Shown: positions 43,847 to 52,151 of the stretch, piece by piece
How positions within the stretch are numbered: position 1 is the first letter of the stretch
Layout: the number at the start of each line of letters is the position of its first letter
Source: Sagittula stellata E-37
Lineage (GTDB): Bacteria; Pseudomonadota; Alphaproteobacteria; Rhodobacterales; Rhodobacteraceae
Length of the DNA: 64,000 bases
Direction: 5' to 3'
Assembly (NCBI RefSeq): GCF_039724765.1
Contig: NZ_CP155729.1
Span: 1 to 64,000, forward strand
The notes under the pieces: model-generated
What the model was told of the DNA's origin: nothing
Database searches by the model: none
Seen by the model: only the letters and a program-made list of their open reading frames with translations
Translations under genes and position numbers: made by a program

Positions 43847-44312
43847 TGCGTATCTCCTCTGATGCGCACGTGGCGCTTGTTTCCGGCGGCTCTTCGAAGA
43901 GCGTGCCCTTGATGGCTCGGGACAGTCCGCGCATCAGCGCGACCGTGCGACCGTCTTCTCCGGTGACGGTGACATCGTAGACGCCCGACCGTCCCGGCCG
44001 CGCCTGTTCCCGCGCCGTCGCGGTCAGATGTTCGTCGGGGCGCCCGGGGGACAGGAAGGTGATCTGGTTCTCCTGCGCCACCGTCACCTGATTGTATGTG
44101 TTGCAGGCGAAGGCGAAGGCGCTGTCGGCAAGCGCAAAGATGAAGCCGCCATGGCAGATACGATGACCGTTCAGGTGGTGGGGCCTGACCCGCATCGACA
44201 GCACCGCTTCGCCGGGCGAGATCCGGTCGATCTGCATGCCCATCTCCTGGCTGGCGGTGTCAGTGGCCCACATGGCCTGCGCCGAACGCTCCGCGCGCTC
44301 CTGTGGTGTCAT
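43839..44312 (-). CDS. paaI: Hydroxyphenylacetyl-CoA thioesterase (hotdog fold)
   Basis: A 157-residue PaaI. Hotdog motifs: HHLNGHRICHGGFIFALADSAFAFACNTY and the strand ITFLSPGRPDEHLTATA. The HGG..F.LAD pattern marks the PaaI group. It removes dead-end hydroxyphenylacetyl-CoA. It starts at ATG 44312 after GGAGG and heads the operon. The TetR-type palindromes lie about 40-75 bases upstream. Confidence 0.93.
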   Translation of the reverse strand: MTPQERAERSAQAMWATDTASQEMGMQIDRISPGEAVLSMRVRPHHLNGHRICHGGFIFALADSAFAFACNTYNQVTVAQENQITFLSPGRPDEHLTATAREQARPGRSGVYDVTVTGEDGRTVALMRGLSRAIKGTLFEEPPETSATCASEEIRNA

Positions 44313-44884
44313 TGGCGATGTCCTCCCTGTGCCGAACGATGCACAAAACCGACCGAACGGTCAAGTATGTTAACGTCGGTCCCGACCGGTCATGGAAGGA
44401 GGGTGGCGCGCAGCCCCACCCTACCAAACGGAACAAGGGTGGAAAGGTCATGGATGGAAACGAACCCGGAAACTCCGCCACGCCCAGACCCCCGGTTATG
44501 CCTTGTCGGCCAATAGACCGCAGGCATAAGCATCAACAGAGACCCATGCACGTCGGCAATGCCCGGTACGGGCCAAGGTGGCCCGGCCCCGTGACTGACG
44601 GTGGGGATCGTGGCAAAGCTGTCGGGCCGCGTGACAGCCCTCAAGGCCGCAGTGCCAATAGCTCCTATTGCGGGTACACGGTGGTCGGCGCCACGTGCTG
44701 CTTTGGCTCCGGCATCCAACAGGGCGAGGACCCGCCTGCACGGCGCCCCAGCCGCCCGCGCGCAGCTCGAAACGACCGACCCAGAGCTGCCGATGATGCC
44801 AGCCCGCACGTGCGGATTTCTCTTTGCGCCCTGACGGGTTGCAAACCCCTTGATTTGCCGCCGCGAAGGCGCAACTCTTTGGGT
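44313..44884. other. Intergenic region between paaI and the DUF2794 gene
   Basis: These 572 bases separate divergent genes. The first 80 bases hold the paa promoter and operators. The rest, about 44392-44884, has open frames in several phases but none with a convincing start, Shine-Dalgarno or protein-like composition. A promoter-like TTGATT (44853-44858) lies just before the DUF2794 gene. A non-coding RNA cannot be excluded. Confidence 0.4.
44351..44388. promoter_or_regulatory. TetR-type inverted repeats at the paa operon promoter
   Basis: Two inverted repeats: GACCG-AA-CGGTC (44351-44362) and CGGTC-CC-GACCG (44377-44388). On the minus strand a -35-like TTGACC (44366-44361) overlaps the first. 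The arrangement fits repression of paaI-thiolase-paaK-tetR by the TetR protein encoded at the end of the operon. Confidence 0.6.
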
Positions 44885-45226
44885 ATGAACAGCTTGACCC
44901 CTTTCCCCGGCACTGGGGGCGCCAACGAGGTGGTGGCCTTCCAGCGCGCGGAGCTGAACATCATCCTTTCCCTGTACGGCCGCATGGTCGCCGCCGGAGA
45001 ATGGCGCGACTACGGCATATCCACACTGAGGGACGTGGCCATCTTTTCGGTCTTCAGGCGCACGACAGAGCATCCGCTTTATTGCATCGAAAAGCGTCCC
45101 AAGCTGCGCAGCAAGCAGGGCGAATACGCTGTGATCGGGATGGAAGGGCAGATCCTGAAGCGCGGACACGATCTGAAGACCGTGCTGCGCGTGCTGGAAC
45201 GCAAGCTGATCCGCGCCGTGGAGTAA
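44885..45226 (+). CDS. DUF2794 family protein
   Basis: A 113-residue protein with the DUF2794 pattern: AFQRAELNIILSLYGRMVAAGEWRDYGI, AIFSVFRRTTEHPLYCIEKRPKL and a basic C-terminus (VLRVLERKLIRAVE). The family is restricted to alphaproteobacteria and uncharacterised. It starts at ATG 44885. It stands alone and is convergent with speB. Confidence 0.9.
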   Translation: MNSLTPFPGTGGANEVVAFQRAELNIILSLYGRMVAAGEWRDYGISTLRDVAIFSVFRRTTEHPLYCIEKRPKLRSKQGEYAVIGMEGQILKRGHDLKTVLRVLERKLIRAVE

Positions 45227-45257
45227 GCACGGCGCGGCCATCTTAGCACTGCCGTGT

Positions 45258-46217
45258 TCAGGCGGGCTGTGCCAGCATGGAGCAGAGCAGCTCGAACATG
45301 ATCGACACGCCGAGGAAGGCCGTCGCCCCGGCCTGGTCGAAAGGCGGCGAGACCTCTACAAGATCGGCGCCGACGATGTTCACGCCTGCGAGTCCCCGGC
45401 AGACACGCAGCGCCTCGTAACTGTTCGGACCGCCCACCTCGGGCGTTCCGGTGCCTGGGGCAAAGGTCGGGTCGACGAAGTCGATGTCGTAGCTGACATA
45501 GGTCGGCGCATCGCCCACGATATCGCGCGCCTCCTGCATCACGTCCGGACTCCCGCGGTCAAAGAACTCCTCGATCTCGACGATGCGGATGCCCTCAGCC
45601 TTTGCGAAGTCGCGGTCCTCGGCATCGTACATCGTGCCCCTGATGCCGATTTGGATCACCCGCTTCGGGTCCAGCAGACCCTCTTCGACGGCACGGCGGA
45701 AGGGCGTGCCATGGGTGTACATTGTCCCGCCGAAATAGCTGTGGAACAGGTCGGTGTGGCTGTCGAAATGGATCATGCCAAGCGGACCGCTCCGTGCAAG
45801 CGCCCGCAGGACCGGCAGCGAGGTCAGGTGATCTCCGCCCGCCGTCAGAGGACGGATATCGGCCGCGACGAGCGTGTCGTAGAAGGCGGTGATGCGCGCC
45901 ATGCTGTCCTTAATGTCGGCGGGGTTCGGGCCCACATCCCCCAGATCGGCGCAGTTCACCGTCTCGAACGGGCGCTGGCCCGTCACCTGATGCTGCGCCC
46001 TTATCATCGTGGAGGCGTCGCGCAACTGGCGCGGGCCGTGACGCGGTCCGGGACGGTTGGTGGTTCCGCTGTCCCACGGCACACCGACGATCCCGACGTC
46101 GACCTCTGCAAATCGCGGATGCTCCGGCCCGACGTGAGGCAGGCGCATGAAGGTCGGTACGCCGGCAAAACGCGGCAGGTCGAAGCCGGAGACAGGGTGA
46201 AAGAACGGATCGGACAT
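45258..46217 (-). CDS. speB: Agmatinase/ureohydrolase family enzyme
   Basis: A 319-residue Mn2+-dependent ureohydrolase. Metal motifs: LTAGGDHLTSLP, MIHFDSHTDLF, and VSYDIDFVDPTFAPGTGTPEVGG. The fold hydrolyses guanidino compounds to urea plus an amine. Agmatinase is the default name; guanidinobutyrase or guanidinopropionase cannot be excluded. It starts at ATG 46217 after AAAGGA. Copy C of the hairpin repeat lies between it and the upstream NlpC gene. Confidence 0.9.
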   Translation of the reverse strand: MSDPFFHPVSGFDLPRFAGVPTFMRLPHVGPEHPRFAEVDVGIVGVPWDSGTTNRPGPRHGPRQLRDASTMIRAQHQVTGQRPFETVNCADLGDVGPNPADIKDSMARITAFYDTLVAADIRPLTAGGDHLTSLPVLRALARSGPLGMIHFDSHTDLFHSYFGGTMYTHGTPFRRAVEEGLLDPKRVIQIGIRGTMYDAEDRDFAKAEGIRIVEIEEFFDRGSPDVMQEARDIVGDAPTYVSYDIDFVDPTFAPGTGTPEVGGPNSYEALRVCRGLAGVNIVGADLVEVSPPFDQAGATAFLGVSIMFELLCSMLAQPA

Positions 46218-46240
46218 GCGGGTTCCTTTTTGTGAGAGCA

Positions 46241-46287
46241 GCGGGGGCCAGCCCCCGCACCCCCGGAGTATTTCCAAAGCAAAGAAG
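46241..46287 (-). repeat. Hairpin-plus-box intergenic repeat, copy C
   Basis: The hairpin GCGGGGG-CCAG-CCCCCGC (46241-46258) has the same CCAG loop as copy A. It is followed by ACCCCCGGAGTATTTCC and AAAGCAAAGAAG. It lies 14 bases beyond the stop codon of the minus-strand NlpC/P60 gene. Confidence 0.55.
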
Positions 46288-46301
46288 CAGGGCTGGCCGG
46301 T

Positions 46302-47195
46302 TCAGGTCAAGCGGGCGTGGCGCGTGACGGGGCCGTCGCCGGCCGCCTCGATCCGTGCGATGGCGACGGCGATGGGTTCGTAGGCCGTGGCCATGTGGTG
46401 CGCGTTGGCGTGCAGCAGCGTTTCTGGATCGGCGACCCAGGCCACATGACCCTTCCAGAACATGAGGTCGCCGCGTTGCGGCGGGGTGCCCGGCGGCAAG
46501 GTCTCTCCCAGGTCGCGCGCCTGCATGTCGCTGTCGCCGGGACACGGAATGTTGCACATGCGGCACCCGATCTGCACCAGCCCCGAACAGTCGATGCCGA
46601 ACGCGGAATTGCCGCCCCACAGGTAGGGAGTGCCGATCAGTCGGTCCGACACTGCGACCGGGTCGGTCTCGTATTGGTCGACGAGGGCGAGCTGCGTGCC
46701 CCTGACCCAGCGGTTCACTCCGACATGCGGCGCATAGACCTGCGTGTTGAACCAGTTGTCTTCATGCCCGGAAGCCCGGACGAGGGACCCCATAGACAGC
46801 ATGATCGGCGTGCCCGGTTGTTTGACGTCGCGGCTTTCGATGCCGATGGCGCGCGCCGCAGAGACCCGGTGCGTGACCGGAAATTGAGCTGGGCGGAGGT
46901 AGGACCGGGAGATGTAGCCGACGTATCCATCGGCCTCGGCAAACCCGAAAGCGTATTCGCTGTAGGTTTCGCCGTGGCTTTTGCGTTCGACGTCAAGGAC
47001 GCGAAACGACTCTCCTGTCAGAAGCTGGCGTTCGCGCTTCCCTCCGGGCGCATTCAGCAGGTCGGCGGGGCCTGGCCTGTTGACCGCATGCAGTTCGCCT
47101 TCGGTGAAGGCCGTGGCCTCGACCAGTCCCTTGAGCGAGACATGCGCCACGCGTCCGTTCGAGCGCAAAAGGCGACGGTCGGTCGGGGCGCTCAC
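46302..47195 (-). CDS. NlpC/P60 family peptidoglycan endopeptidase
   Basis: A 297-residue cysteine peptidase (C40). The N-terminal 170 residues hold SH3-like repeats (GYISRSYLRPAQF, NWFNTQVYAPHVG). The catalytic domain begins LIGTPYLWGGNSAFGIDCSGLVQ with the nucleophile Cys, then RGDLMFWKGHVAWVAD with the His. It cleaves stem-peptide bonds (gamma-D-Glu-diaminopimelate in most members). No signal peptide is seen, so it may act on imported muropeptides. The start is GTG 47195, overlapping the aminopeptidase stop by 4 bases. Confidence 0.9.
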   Translation of the reverse strand: MSAPTDRRLLRSNGRVAHVSLKGLVEATAFTEGELHAVNRPGPADLLNAPGGKRERQLLTGESFRVLDVERKSHGETYSEYAFGFAEADGYVGYISRSYLRPAQFPVTHRVSAARAIGIESRDVKQPGTPIMLSMGSLVRASGHEDNWFNTQVYAPHVGVNRWVRGTQLALVDQYETDPVAVSDRLIGTPYLWGGNSAFGIDCSGLVQIGCRMCNIPCPGDSDMQARDLGETLPPGTPPQRGDLMFWKGHVAWVADPETLLHANAHHMATAYEPIAVAIARIEAAGDGPVTRHARLT

Positions 47196-48571
47196 AGCCC
47201 CAGTACCTTCGGCAAGGCGCCGAGGATGGCGCGCGGCCCCTGACCCAGACCACCCTTGGCACGCCCGGGGGCGGCAGCCGGCTGCCAGCTGTAGATGTCG
47301 AAGTGCGCATAACGGGCCGCGCCTTCGGTGAAGCGGCGCAGGAAGAGGGCGGCGGTGATGGAGCCCGCGAAACCGCCTGACGGCGCGTTGTCCAGATCAG
47401 CGATGTCCGGTTCGATCATCGCCTCGTAGGGGACGTGGAATGGCATCCGCCAGACCGGGTCCGCCGCGCCTGCCGCCGCTTCTGTCAGGGCCTGTACGAA
47501 GGGTTCGTCATCGCAGTAGAACGGCGCGAGATCGGGACCGACGGCCACCCGCGCGGCGCCGGTCAGCGTCGCCATGGAAAGCATGAGATCCGGACGTTCC
47601 TCTGCCCCGAGGGCAAGTGCATCCGCCAGAACCAATCGCCCCTCGGCATCCGTATTGTTGATTTCCGCCGTCTTGCCCAAGCGCGACATCAGCACGTCGC
47701 CGGGTCGGAAACTGGGCGCCGAGACGGAGTTTTCGACCGCCGGGATCAGGAGACGCAACTGCACCCCAAGACCCAGAGCCATAATGGACTGCGCCAGCCC
47801 GATGGTGTTGGCTGCACCGCCCATGTCCTTCTTCATCAGGCCCATGGACGCGCCCGGCTTCAGGTTCAGGCCGCCAGTGTCGAAACAGACCCCCTTTCCG
47901 ACCAGCGTCAGTTTTGGGCCTGCGTCGCCCCAACGCATGTCGATCAGCCGCGGCGCCTGCGCGCTGGCCCGGCCCACCGCGTGGATCAGGGGAAAGTTGT
48001 GGTCCAGCAGCGCATCGCCTGTCGTGACGTCGATGGAGGCGCAGAAACGGTCGGCAAGGTCGCGGGCGGCCAGTTCCAGCGCTTCTGGCCCCATATCGGA
48101 GGCCGGCGTGTTCACAAGGTCGCGGGTCAGGTATTCCGCTTCGGCCAACGTCTCGATGCGGGCGGCATCGACACCGTCCGGCGCCACCAGATACCTGTTG
48201 GCCGGCGTGGCCGTCTTGTACCGGTCGAAACGGTAGGCGGACAGCAGCCAGCCCAAAGCTTCCGTTTCCGGATTGTCGAGCGTACCGGTCCCGATCCGGT
48301 AGGTGCCGGGCGCAAGTTGTGGGATGGCACCGGCCAGCGGAAAGCGTTGACGGGCGCGCTGCGCCGCCGTGCCGTAACCGGCAAGCGCCATGACGGGGGT
48401 GCCATCTTCGCCCGGGATCATCAGTGCGCTGCCCAACGCCCCCGTGAAGCCGCTGGCACGGACCCAGGCCGCGGCCCGGCCCGGCTGCGCGTCCGTCCAG
48501 CCGTCAAGGCCGTCCGGTTCGACAATATGCAGCGGAAGGGCGTCGGTCGTGGTCGCAAAACGGGGGGACAT
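47192..48571 (-). CDS. Leucyl aminopeptidase family protein (M17)
   Basis: A 459-residue M17 metalloaminopeptidase. Motifs: TLVGKGVCFDTGGLNLKPG with the metal-binding Lys/Asp, KKDMGGAANTIGLAQ, and NNTDAEGRLVLADALAL. It is a cytoplasmic enzyme that removes N-terminal residues from peptides. It is translationally coupled (4-base overlap) with the NlpC/P60 gene, which suggests joint recycling of cell-wall peptides. It starts at ATG 48571. Confidence 0.94.
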   Translation of the reverse strand: MSPRFATTTDALPLHIVEPDGLDGWTDAQPGRAAAWVRASGFTGALGSALMIPGEDGTPVMALAGYGTAAQRARQRFPLAGAIPQLAPGTYRIGTGTLDNPETEALGWLLSAYRFDRYKTATPANRYLVAPDGVDAARIETLAEAEYLTRDLVNTPASDMGPEALELAARDLADRFCASIDVTTGDALLDHNFPLIHAVGRASAQAPRLIDMRWGDAGPKLTLVGKGVCFDTGGLNLKPGASMGLMKKDMGGAANTIGLAQSIMALGLGVQLRLLIPAVENSVSAPSFRPGDVLMSRLGKTAEINNTDAEGRLVLADALALGAEERPDLMLSMATLTGAARVAVGPDLAPFYCDDEPFVQALTEAAAGAADPVWRMPFHVPYEAMIEPDIADLDNAPSGGFAGSITAALFLRRFTEGAARYAHFDIYSWQPAAAPGRAKGGLGQGPRAILGALPKVLGL

Positions 48572-48662
48572 GGGGGCTCCTGTCGAAGGGGTCGTCGGGA
48601 GCCAAGATTAGTGCCGGGTGCGGGGGCTGCAAGCGAGATTCAGAACGTGGGCGGAGGCAGGC

Positions 48663-49043
48663 TCAGATCGAGAACTCGTTGATGTCCCAAAGCTGTGTCA
48701 GTGACCGTTCGCCGGTTCGCGCCAGGCGCGCAAGGGTTGCCGACTCAGCGACGATATCCCCGAACTCGATACAGGTCATCACGTCGTGCGCCACCCGACT
48801 AAGCGACGTCATCCCAATCTGCAGCGCAATGGCCGACAACGACCGCAGCGTCTTGTGCATGTCCTGGCGTGGTCCGGATATGGCCATATCCTGAACCTGG
48901 CAGAGCTTTTGAGCAAGTTCCTCCATCGCGCGGCAAATCACGTCCTCGGCCTGGTGCAACCCAAGATCCGCACAAAGGGTCCTGATCTGCGCCGGGTCCA
49001 TGTCCGGATATTCCACCGGCGACATGTACGTCACCTGTTTCAC
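48663..49043 (-). CDS. Hypothetical protein, possibly Hpt-like four-helix protein
   Basis: A 126-residue helical protein. It starts at GTG 49043 (MKQVTYMSPVEYPDMDP) or ATG 49025. The order of helices (VICRAMEELAQKLCQVQ, RQDMHKTLRSLSAIALQIGMTSLSRVAHDVMTCIE) recalls an Hpt phosphotransfer domain, with a single His in MHKTLRSL placed where Hpt proteins have theirs. The usual 'H-x-L-K-G' is degenerate, so function as a phosphotransfer protein is uncertain. No kinase or regulator is adjacent. Confidence 0.65.
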   Translation of the reverse strand: MKQVTYMSPVEYPDMDPAQIRTLCADLGLHQAEDVICRAMEELAQKLCQVQDMAISGPRQDMHKTLRSLSAIALQIGMTSLSRVAHDVMTCIEFGDIVAESATLARLARTGERSLTQLWDINEFSI

Positions 49044-49193
49044 GTCTCACCCCAATTCCTAGGCCCCCACAGCCAAGGCCAAAATGACCGGCGACCGTTC
49101 CCAAAAGGTTATTCTCCAAAGCTGTTTTCCCTCGCATTTCCCTTGAATTCTGCCTAGTCCGTTGGGGAAACGGACGATGTGACGGAGAGGGAC

Positions 49194-49835
49194 ATGGAAT
49201 TCACGCGCCCGCTGCCTGCGTACCTGGTGACGCGGTATCACGGTTGGAAAGCGACGACCTATGCAGAGAACCACGCCTGGTACAGGCGTCTTGCGGACGA
49301 GGGGCAACGCCCCCGCGCGATGGTGATCTCCTGCTGCGATTCCCGGGTGCACGTCACGTCGATCTTCGGCGCCGACCAGGGTGAATTCTTCATCCACCGC
49401 AACATCGCCAACCTCGTCCCGACCTATGAGCCGGACGGCAACCACCACGGCACATCGGCCGCGCTGGAATACGCGGTCACCGCGCTCAAGGTCGCGCATG
49501 TGATCGTGCTGGGCCATTCGAACTGCGGAGGCGTTCAGGGCTGCCTGGACATGTGCCAGGGACGTGCGCCGGAGCTGGAAGAGACCTCGTCCTTCGTCGG
49601 GCGCTGGATGGACATCCTCAAACCGGGCTTCGAGGCGGTCAAGGACGATCCCGACATGCCCCGCGCGCTTGAGCACGAGGCGGTCAGGGTGTCGCTCAGG
49701 AACCTGATGACCTTCCCCTTCGTGAAGGAGGCGGTCGAAAAGGGCACGCTGTCATTGCACGGCCTGTGGACCGACATCGGTGAGGGCGGGCTGATGCATA
49801 TCGACCGCAGGAGCGGCCAGTTCACAGTGGTCTGA
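49194..49835 (+). CDS. Beta-class carbonic anhydrase
   Basis: A 213-residue zinc enzyme that interconverts CO2 and bicarbonate. Zinc and catalytic motifs: SCCDSRVHV (Cys47-x-Asp-Ser-Arg), HRNIANLVP, and VLGHSNCGGVQG (His108 and Cys111). The start is ATG 49194 after GGAGAGGG; an in-frame GTG five codons upstream is possible. It is convergent with the small unknown gene ending at 49856. Confidence 0.95.
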   Translation: MEFTRPLPAYLVTRYHGWKATTYAENHAWYRRLADEGQRPRAMVISCCDSRVHVTSIFGADQGEFFIHRNIANLVPTYEPDGNHHGTSAALEYAVTALKVAHVIVLGHSNCGGVQGCLDMCQGRAPELEETSSFVGRWMDILKPGFEAVKDDPDMPRALEHEAVRVSLRNLMTFPFVKEAVEKGTLSLHGLWTDIGEGGLMHIDRRSGQFTVV

Positions 49836-49855
49836 ACCTGAGGGCGTACCCGCCT

Positions 49856-50203
49856 TCAGTTCATCGCGCGCCGCAACTCGCCGGAGTGGCCGCCGCGGTG
49901 CGCTTTCACACAGGGGCGCCCGATGCGGGCGGCAATGTGTGCCATGGGGATACCGAGGTCCGTGCCCGTGCACAGCCCTTCGCCATGGTCATTCAGAACG
50001 ACGAGATGCCCCTCGCGGAACGTGAGGCTGTAACCCTTGTACGCCAGCCTTTCGGCAATCTCGGTCCAACTGCCTGAATGTTCGAGGATCGGCGATAGAA
50101 AAAGGCGCAGCATTGCGCGCGTTTCGCAGTCGAGAGGAGCGGGAAGTCCCTGCAATTCCTGGGCATCCTGCCACCCGGCCTGCGCGTCCGGTTGGTGTTG
50201 CAT
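49856..50203 (-). CDS. Conserved hypothetical protein
   Basis: A 115-residue protein. It starts at ATG 50203, eight bases after AGGAG; a longer upstream frame is rejected. Motifs: GWQDAQELQGLPAPLDCETRAMLRLFLSPILEHSGSW (split: LQGLPAPLDCETRAML), then KGYSLTFREGHLVVLN and RIGRPCVKAHRGGHSGEL. I recall similar unknown proteins in Rhodobacteraceae. The two strands with 'FREGHLVVLNDHGEGLCTG' suggest a small alpha/beta domain. Function unknown. Confidence 0.75.
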   Translation of the reverse strand: MQHQPDAQAGWQDAQELQGLPAPLDCETRAMLRLFLSPILEHSGSWTEIAERLAYKGYSLTFREGHLVVLNDHGEGLCTGTDLGIPMAHIAARIGRPCVKAHRGGHSGELRRAMN

Positions 50204-50852
50204 CTGAAGTGCTCCTTGCCTGTCCGGAAAGGCTGAAACGCAAATGCGTCGAAATTGTGGCAAACCGGCTGCCTCTTGCAGGGCATTCAAATCAAATTGG
50301 AAAGTGTCGCGGATTTGACGACGGAAACTTGACCAGGCCGAACCTCGGGATGCTGCTGAACGGGGTCGGTTTTCAGTCGGGTCGGTCGCAACGCCTGGCG
50401 TGGGACGCAGTCGCTGCGGCCCGCCGTCAGAGAGAGATGAGAGAGACGGTTGGCAAGCCGCAGCGCGAACAGGGCGGGCGCAGGGCGCCCCTTTGTCACG
50501 CGGGGCGCGGTTGCCCGCATCGGCGATATCGCGAAGGGAGGGACCGGTGCGGCCTCCGGAGAGAGGCGGCGGCGCACGTCGGTCGGTTGCCATTCTGGCA
50601 GAGTGCCTCATCGCGTGCAGAGAAGTATATCCCGGCAGACGAACCCTGACCATCGCGGGAGAGACTAGCCGTCACTGCGTCCGCGTAGAACTTCGATACA
50701 ATTGGACAGGAATGGTGACGCAGGCGCATCCGCACGTTGCAGTGCCTTGCGATCGGTTAAGCCTGCCCGCCAGCCAATGGCCGCGGCATACGAAAACGGC
50801 GCGCGACCAGGTCAGTCGCGCGCCGTCGATTGTCTGCCGATTCGGAAGGGTA
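50204..50852. other. 649-base region without a recognisable gene
   Basis: Open frames exist on both strands but lack good starts or protein-like composition. The first part is relatively AT-rich just upstream of the small gene that starts at 50203, so it holds that gene's promoter. The middle (about 50400-50600) is GC-rich. The end holds the asd terminator. A small RNA is possible; none is recognised. Confidence 0.35.
50796..50826 (-). terminator. Terminator after asd
   Basis: A perfect 12-base stem (ACGGCGCGCGAC/GTCGCGCGCCGT), a 7-base loop and, in the minus direction, TTTTCG. It lies 27 bases beyond the asd stop codon. Confidence 0.85.
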
Positions 50853-51875
50853 TCAGCCCTTCTTCAGCGCCCGCTGGCCCAGAACCTCGGCGATCTGGAC
50901 GGCATTCAGCGCCGCGCCCTTCCGCAGGTTGTCTGACACGCACCAGAGGTTAAGACCGTTGTCGATGGTCGAATCCTGCCGGATGCGGGAGATAAAGGTG
51001 GCGAAGTCGCCCACACATTCCTTCGGCGTGACGTAACCACCGTCCTCGCGCTTGTCGATCACCATGATGCCGGGCGCCTCGCGCAGGATGTCGCGCGCTT
51101 CGTCCTCGTCGAGGAACTCCTCGAACTCGATGTTGATCGCCTCGGCGTGTCCGACGAACACCGGCACACGCACACAGGTCGCGGTGAGCTTGATGCTCGG
51201 ATCGACGATTTTCTTCGTCTCGACGACCATCTTCCACTCTTCCTTGGTGGAGCCGTCTTCCATGAAGACATCGATGTGCGGGATCACGTTGAAGGCGATC
51301 TCCTTCGGGTACTTCTTCGGCGGCACCTCGGACACCGGGTTGTAGACCGCCTTGGTCTGATCCCACAGCTCGTCCATGCCTTCCTTGCCCGAGCCGGAGA
51401 CCGACTGGTAGGTCGACACCACGACGCGCTTGATCTTCGCACGGTCATGCAGCGGCTTCAGCGCCACGACCATCTGTGCGGTCGAACAGTTCGGGTTCGC
51501 GATGATGTTCTTCTTGGAATAGCCCATCACGGCATCGGCGTTCACTTCCGGCACGATCAGCGGCACGTCCGGGTCGTAGCGGTAGAGCGACGAGTTGTCG
51601 ATCACCACGCAGCCCGCTTTGGCGGCCTTCGGTGCGAATTCCTTCGTCGGACCGGAGCCCACGGCGAACAGGGCGATGTCCCAACCGGTGAAGTCGAAAG
51701 TCGCGAGGTCCTGGGTCTTGAGTGTCTTGTCGCCAAAGCTGACTTCGGTCCCGAGCGACCGGCGCGAAGCCAGCACGGCGATCTCATCGACGGGGAATTC
51801 CCGTTCGGCGAGGATGTTCAGCATTTCGCGGCCCACGTTGCCCGTGGCGCCCGCGACGACGATGCGGTAACCCAT
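50853..51875 (-). CDS. asd: Aspartate-semialdehyde dehydrogenase
   Basis: A 340-residue enzyme for lysine, threonine and methionine synthesis. The NADP site is VAGATGNVGREML; the catalytic Cys is in IANPNCSTAQMVVALKPL; other motifs are STYQSVSGSGKEGM and VGHAEAINIEFE with the His. It starts at ATG 51875 after AAGGAGG. It is single and followed by a strong terminator. Confidence 0.97.
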   Translation of the reverse strand: MGYRIVVAGATGNVGREMLNILAEREFPVDEIAVLASRRSLGTEVSFGDKTLKTQDLATFDFTGWDIALFAVGSGPTKEFAPKAAKAGCVVIDNSSLYRYDPDVPLIVPEVNADAVMGYSKKNIIANPNCSTAQMVVALKPLHDRAKIKRVVVSTYQSVSGSGKEGMDELWDQTKAVYNPVSEVPPKKYPKEIAFNVIPHIDVFMEDGSTKEEWKMVVETKKIVDPSIKLTATCVRVPVFVGHAEAINIEFEEFLDEDEARDILREAPGIMVIDKREDGGYVTPKECVGDFATFISRIRQDSTIDNGLNLWCVSDNLRKGAALNAVQIAEVLGQRALKKG

Positions 51876-52052
51876 TTGGCCCTCCTTAAAGGTCAGGGTC
51901 GCGCCGGACCCCTGCCCCGCGCGACTGGCGCGCTGCATATAGCAGGTCGCACATAGGTGAAAGGCTGTATCTCAGACCTTTCCCGGAACGGGACGACAAT
52001 GGGTAAAAATCACACCAAAGGCAGCACTTCCGACGACCAAAGGTAGAGCAGG

Positions 52053-52067
52053 TTAAACCGCCCTTAA
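52053..52067. promoter_or_regulatory. CtrA-type site upstream of the CapD/WbpM-like gene
   Basis: TTAA at 52053-52056, seven bases, then TTAA at 52064-52067, inside a wider GGTTAA...TTAACC palindrome. It lies about 85 bases before the start codon at 52152. Match to the CtrA consensus; binding inferred. Confidence 0.5.
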
Positions 52068-52151
52068 CCTGAGACATGCTTATCGTCCTGATGTTCCCGA
52101 TGCGTACACGAAGCACGGACGGGATCTCTGCACGGGGAGAGATAACTGGAC

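Noticed and set aside
44601..44834. 77-codon plus-strand frame upstream of the DUF2794 gene
   Set aside because: Ala/Pro/Arg-rich composition typical of random GC-rich frames, no convincing start region.
44390..45241. Minus-strand frame of 283 codons opposite the DUF2794 gene
   Set aside because: It covers a well-recognised plus-strand gene and a promoter region, and has no family resemblance.
50113..50649. Plus-strand frame of 178 codons in the gap before asd
   Set aside because: It overlaps the start of the minus-strand gene with a good Shine-Dalgarno and has no domain-like pattern.
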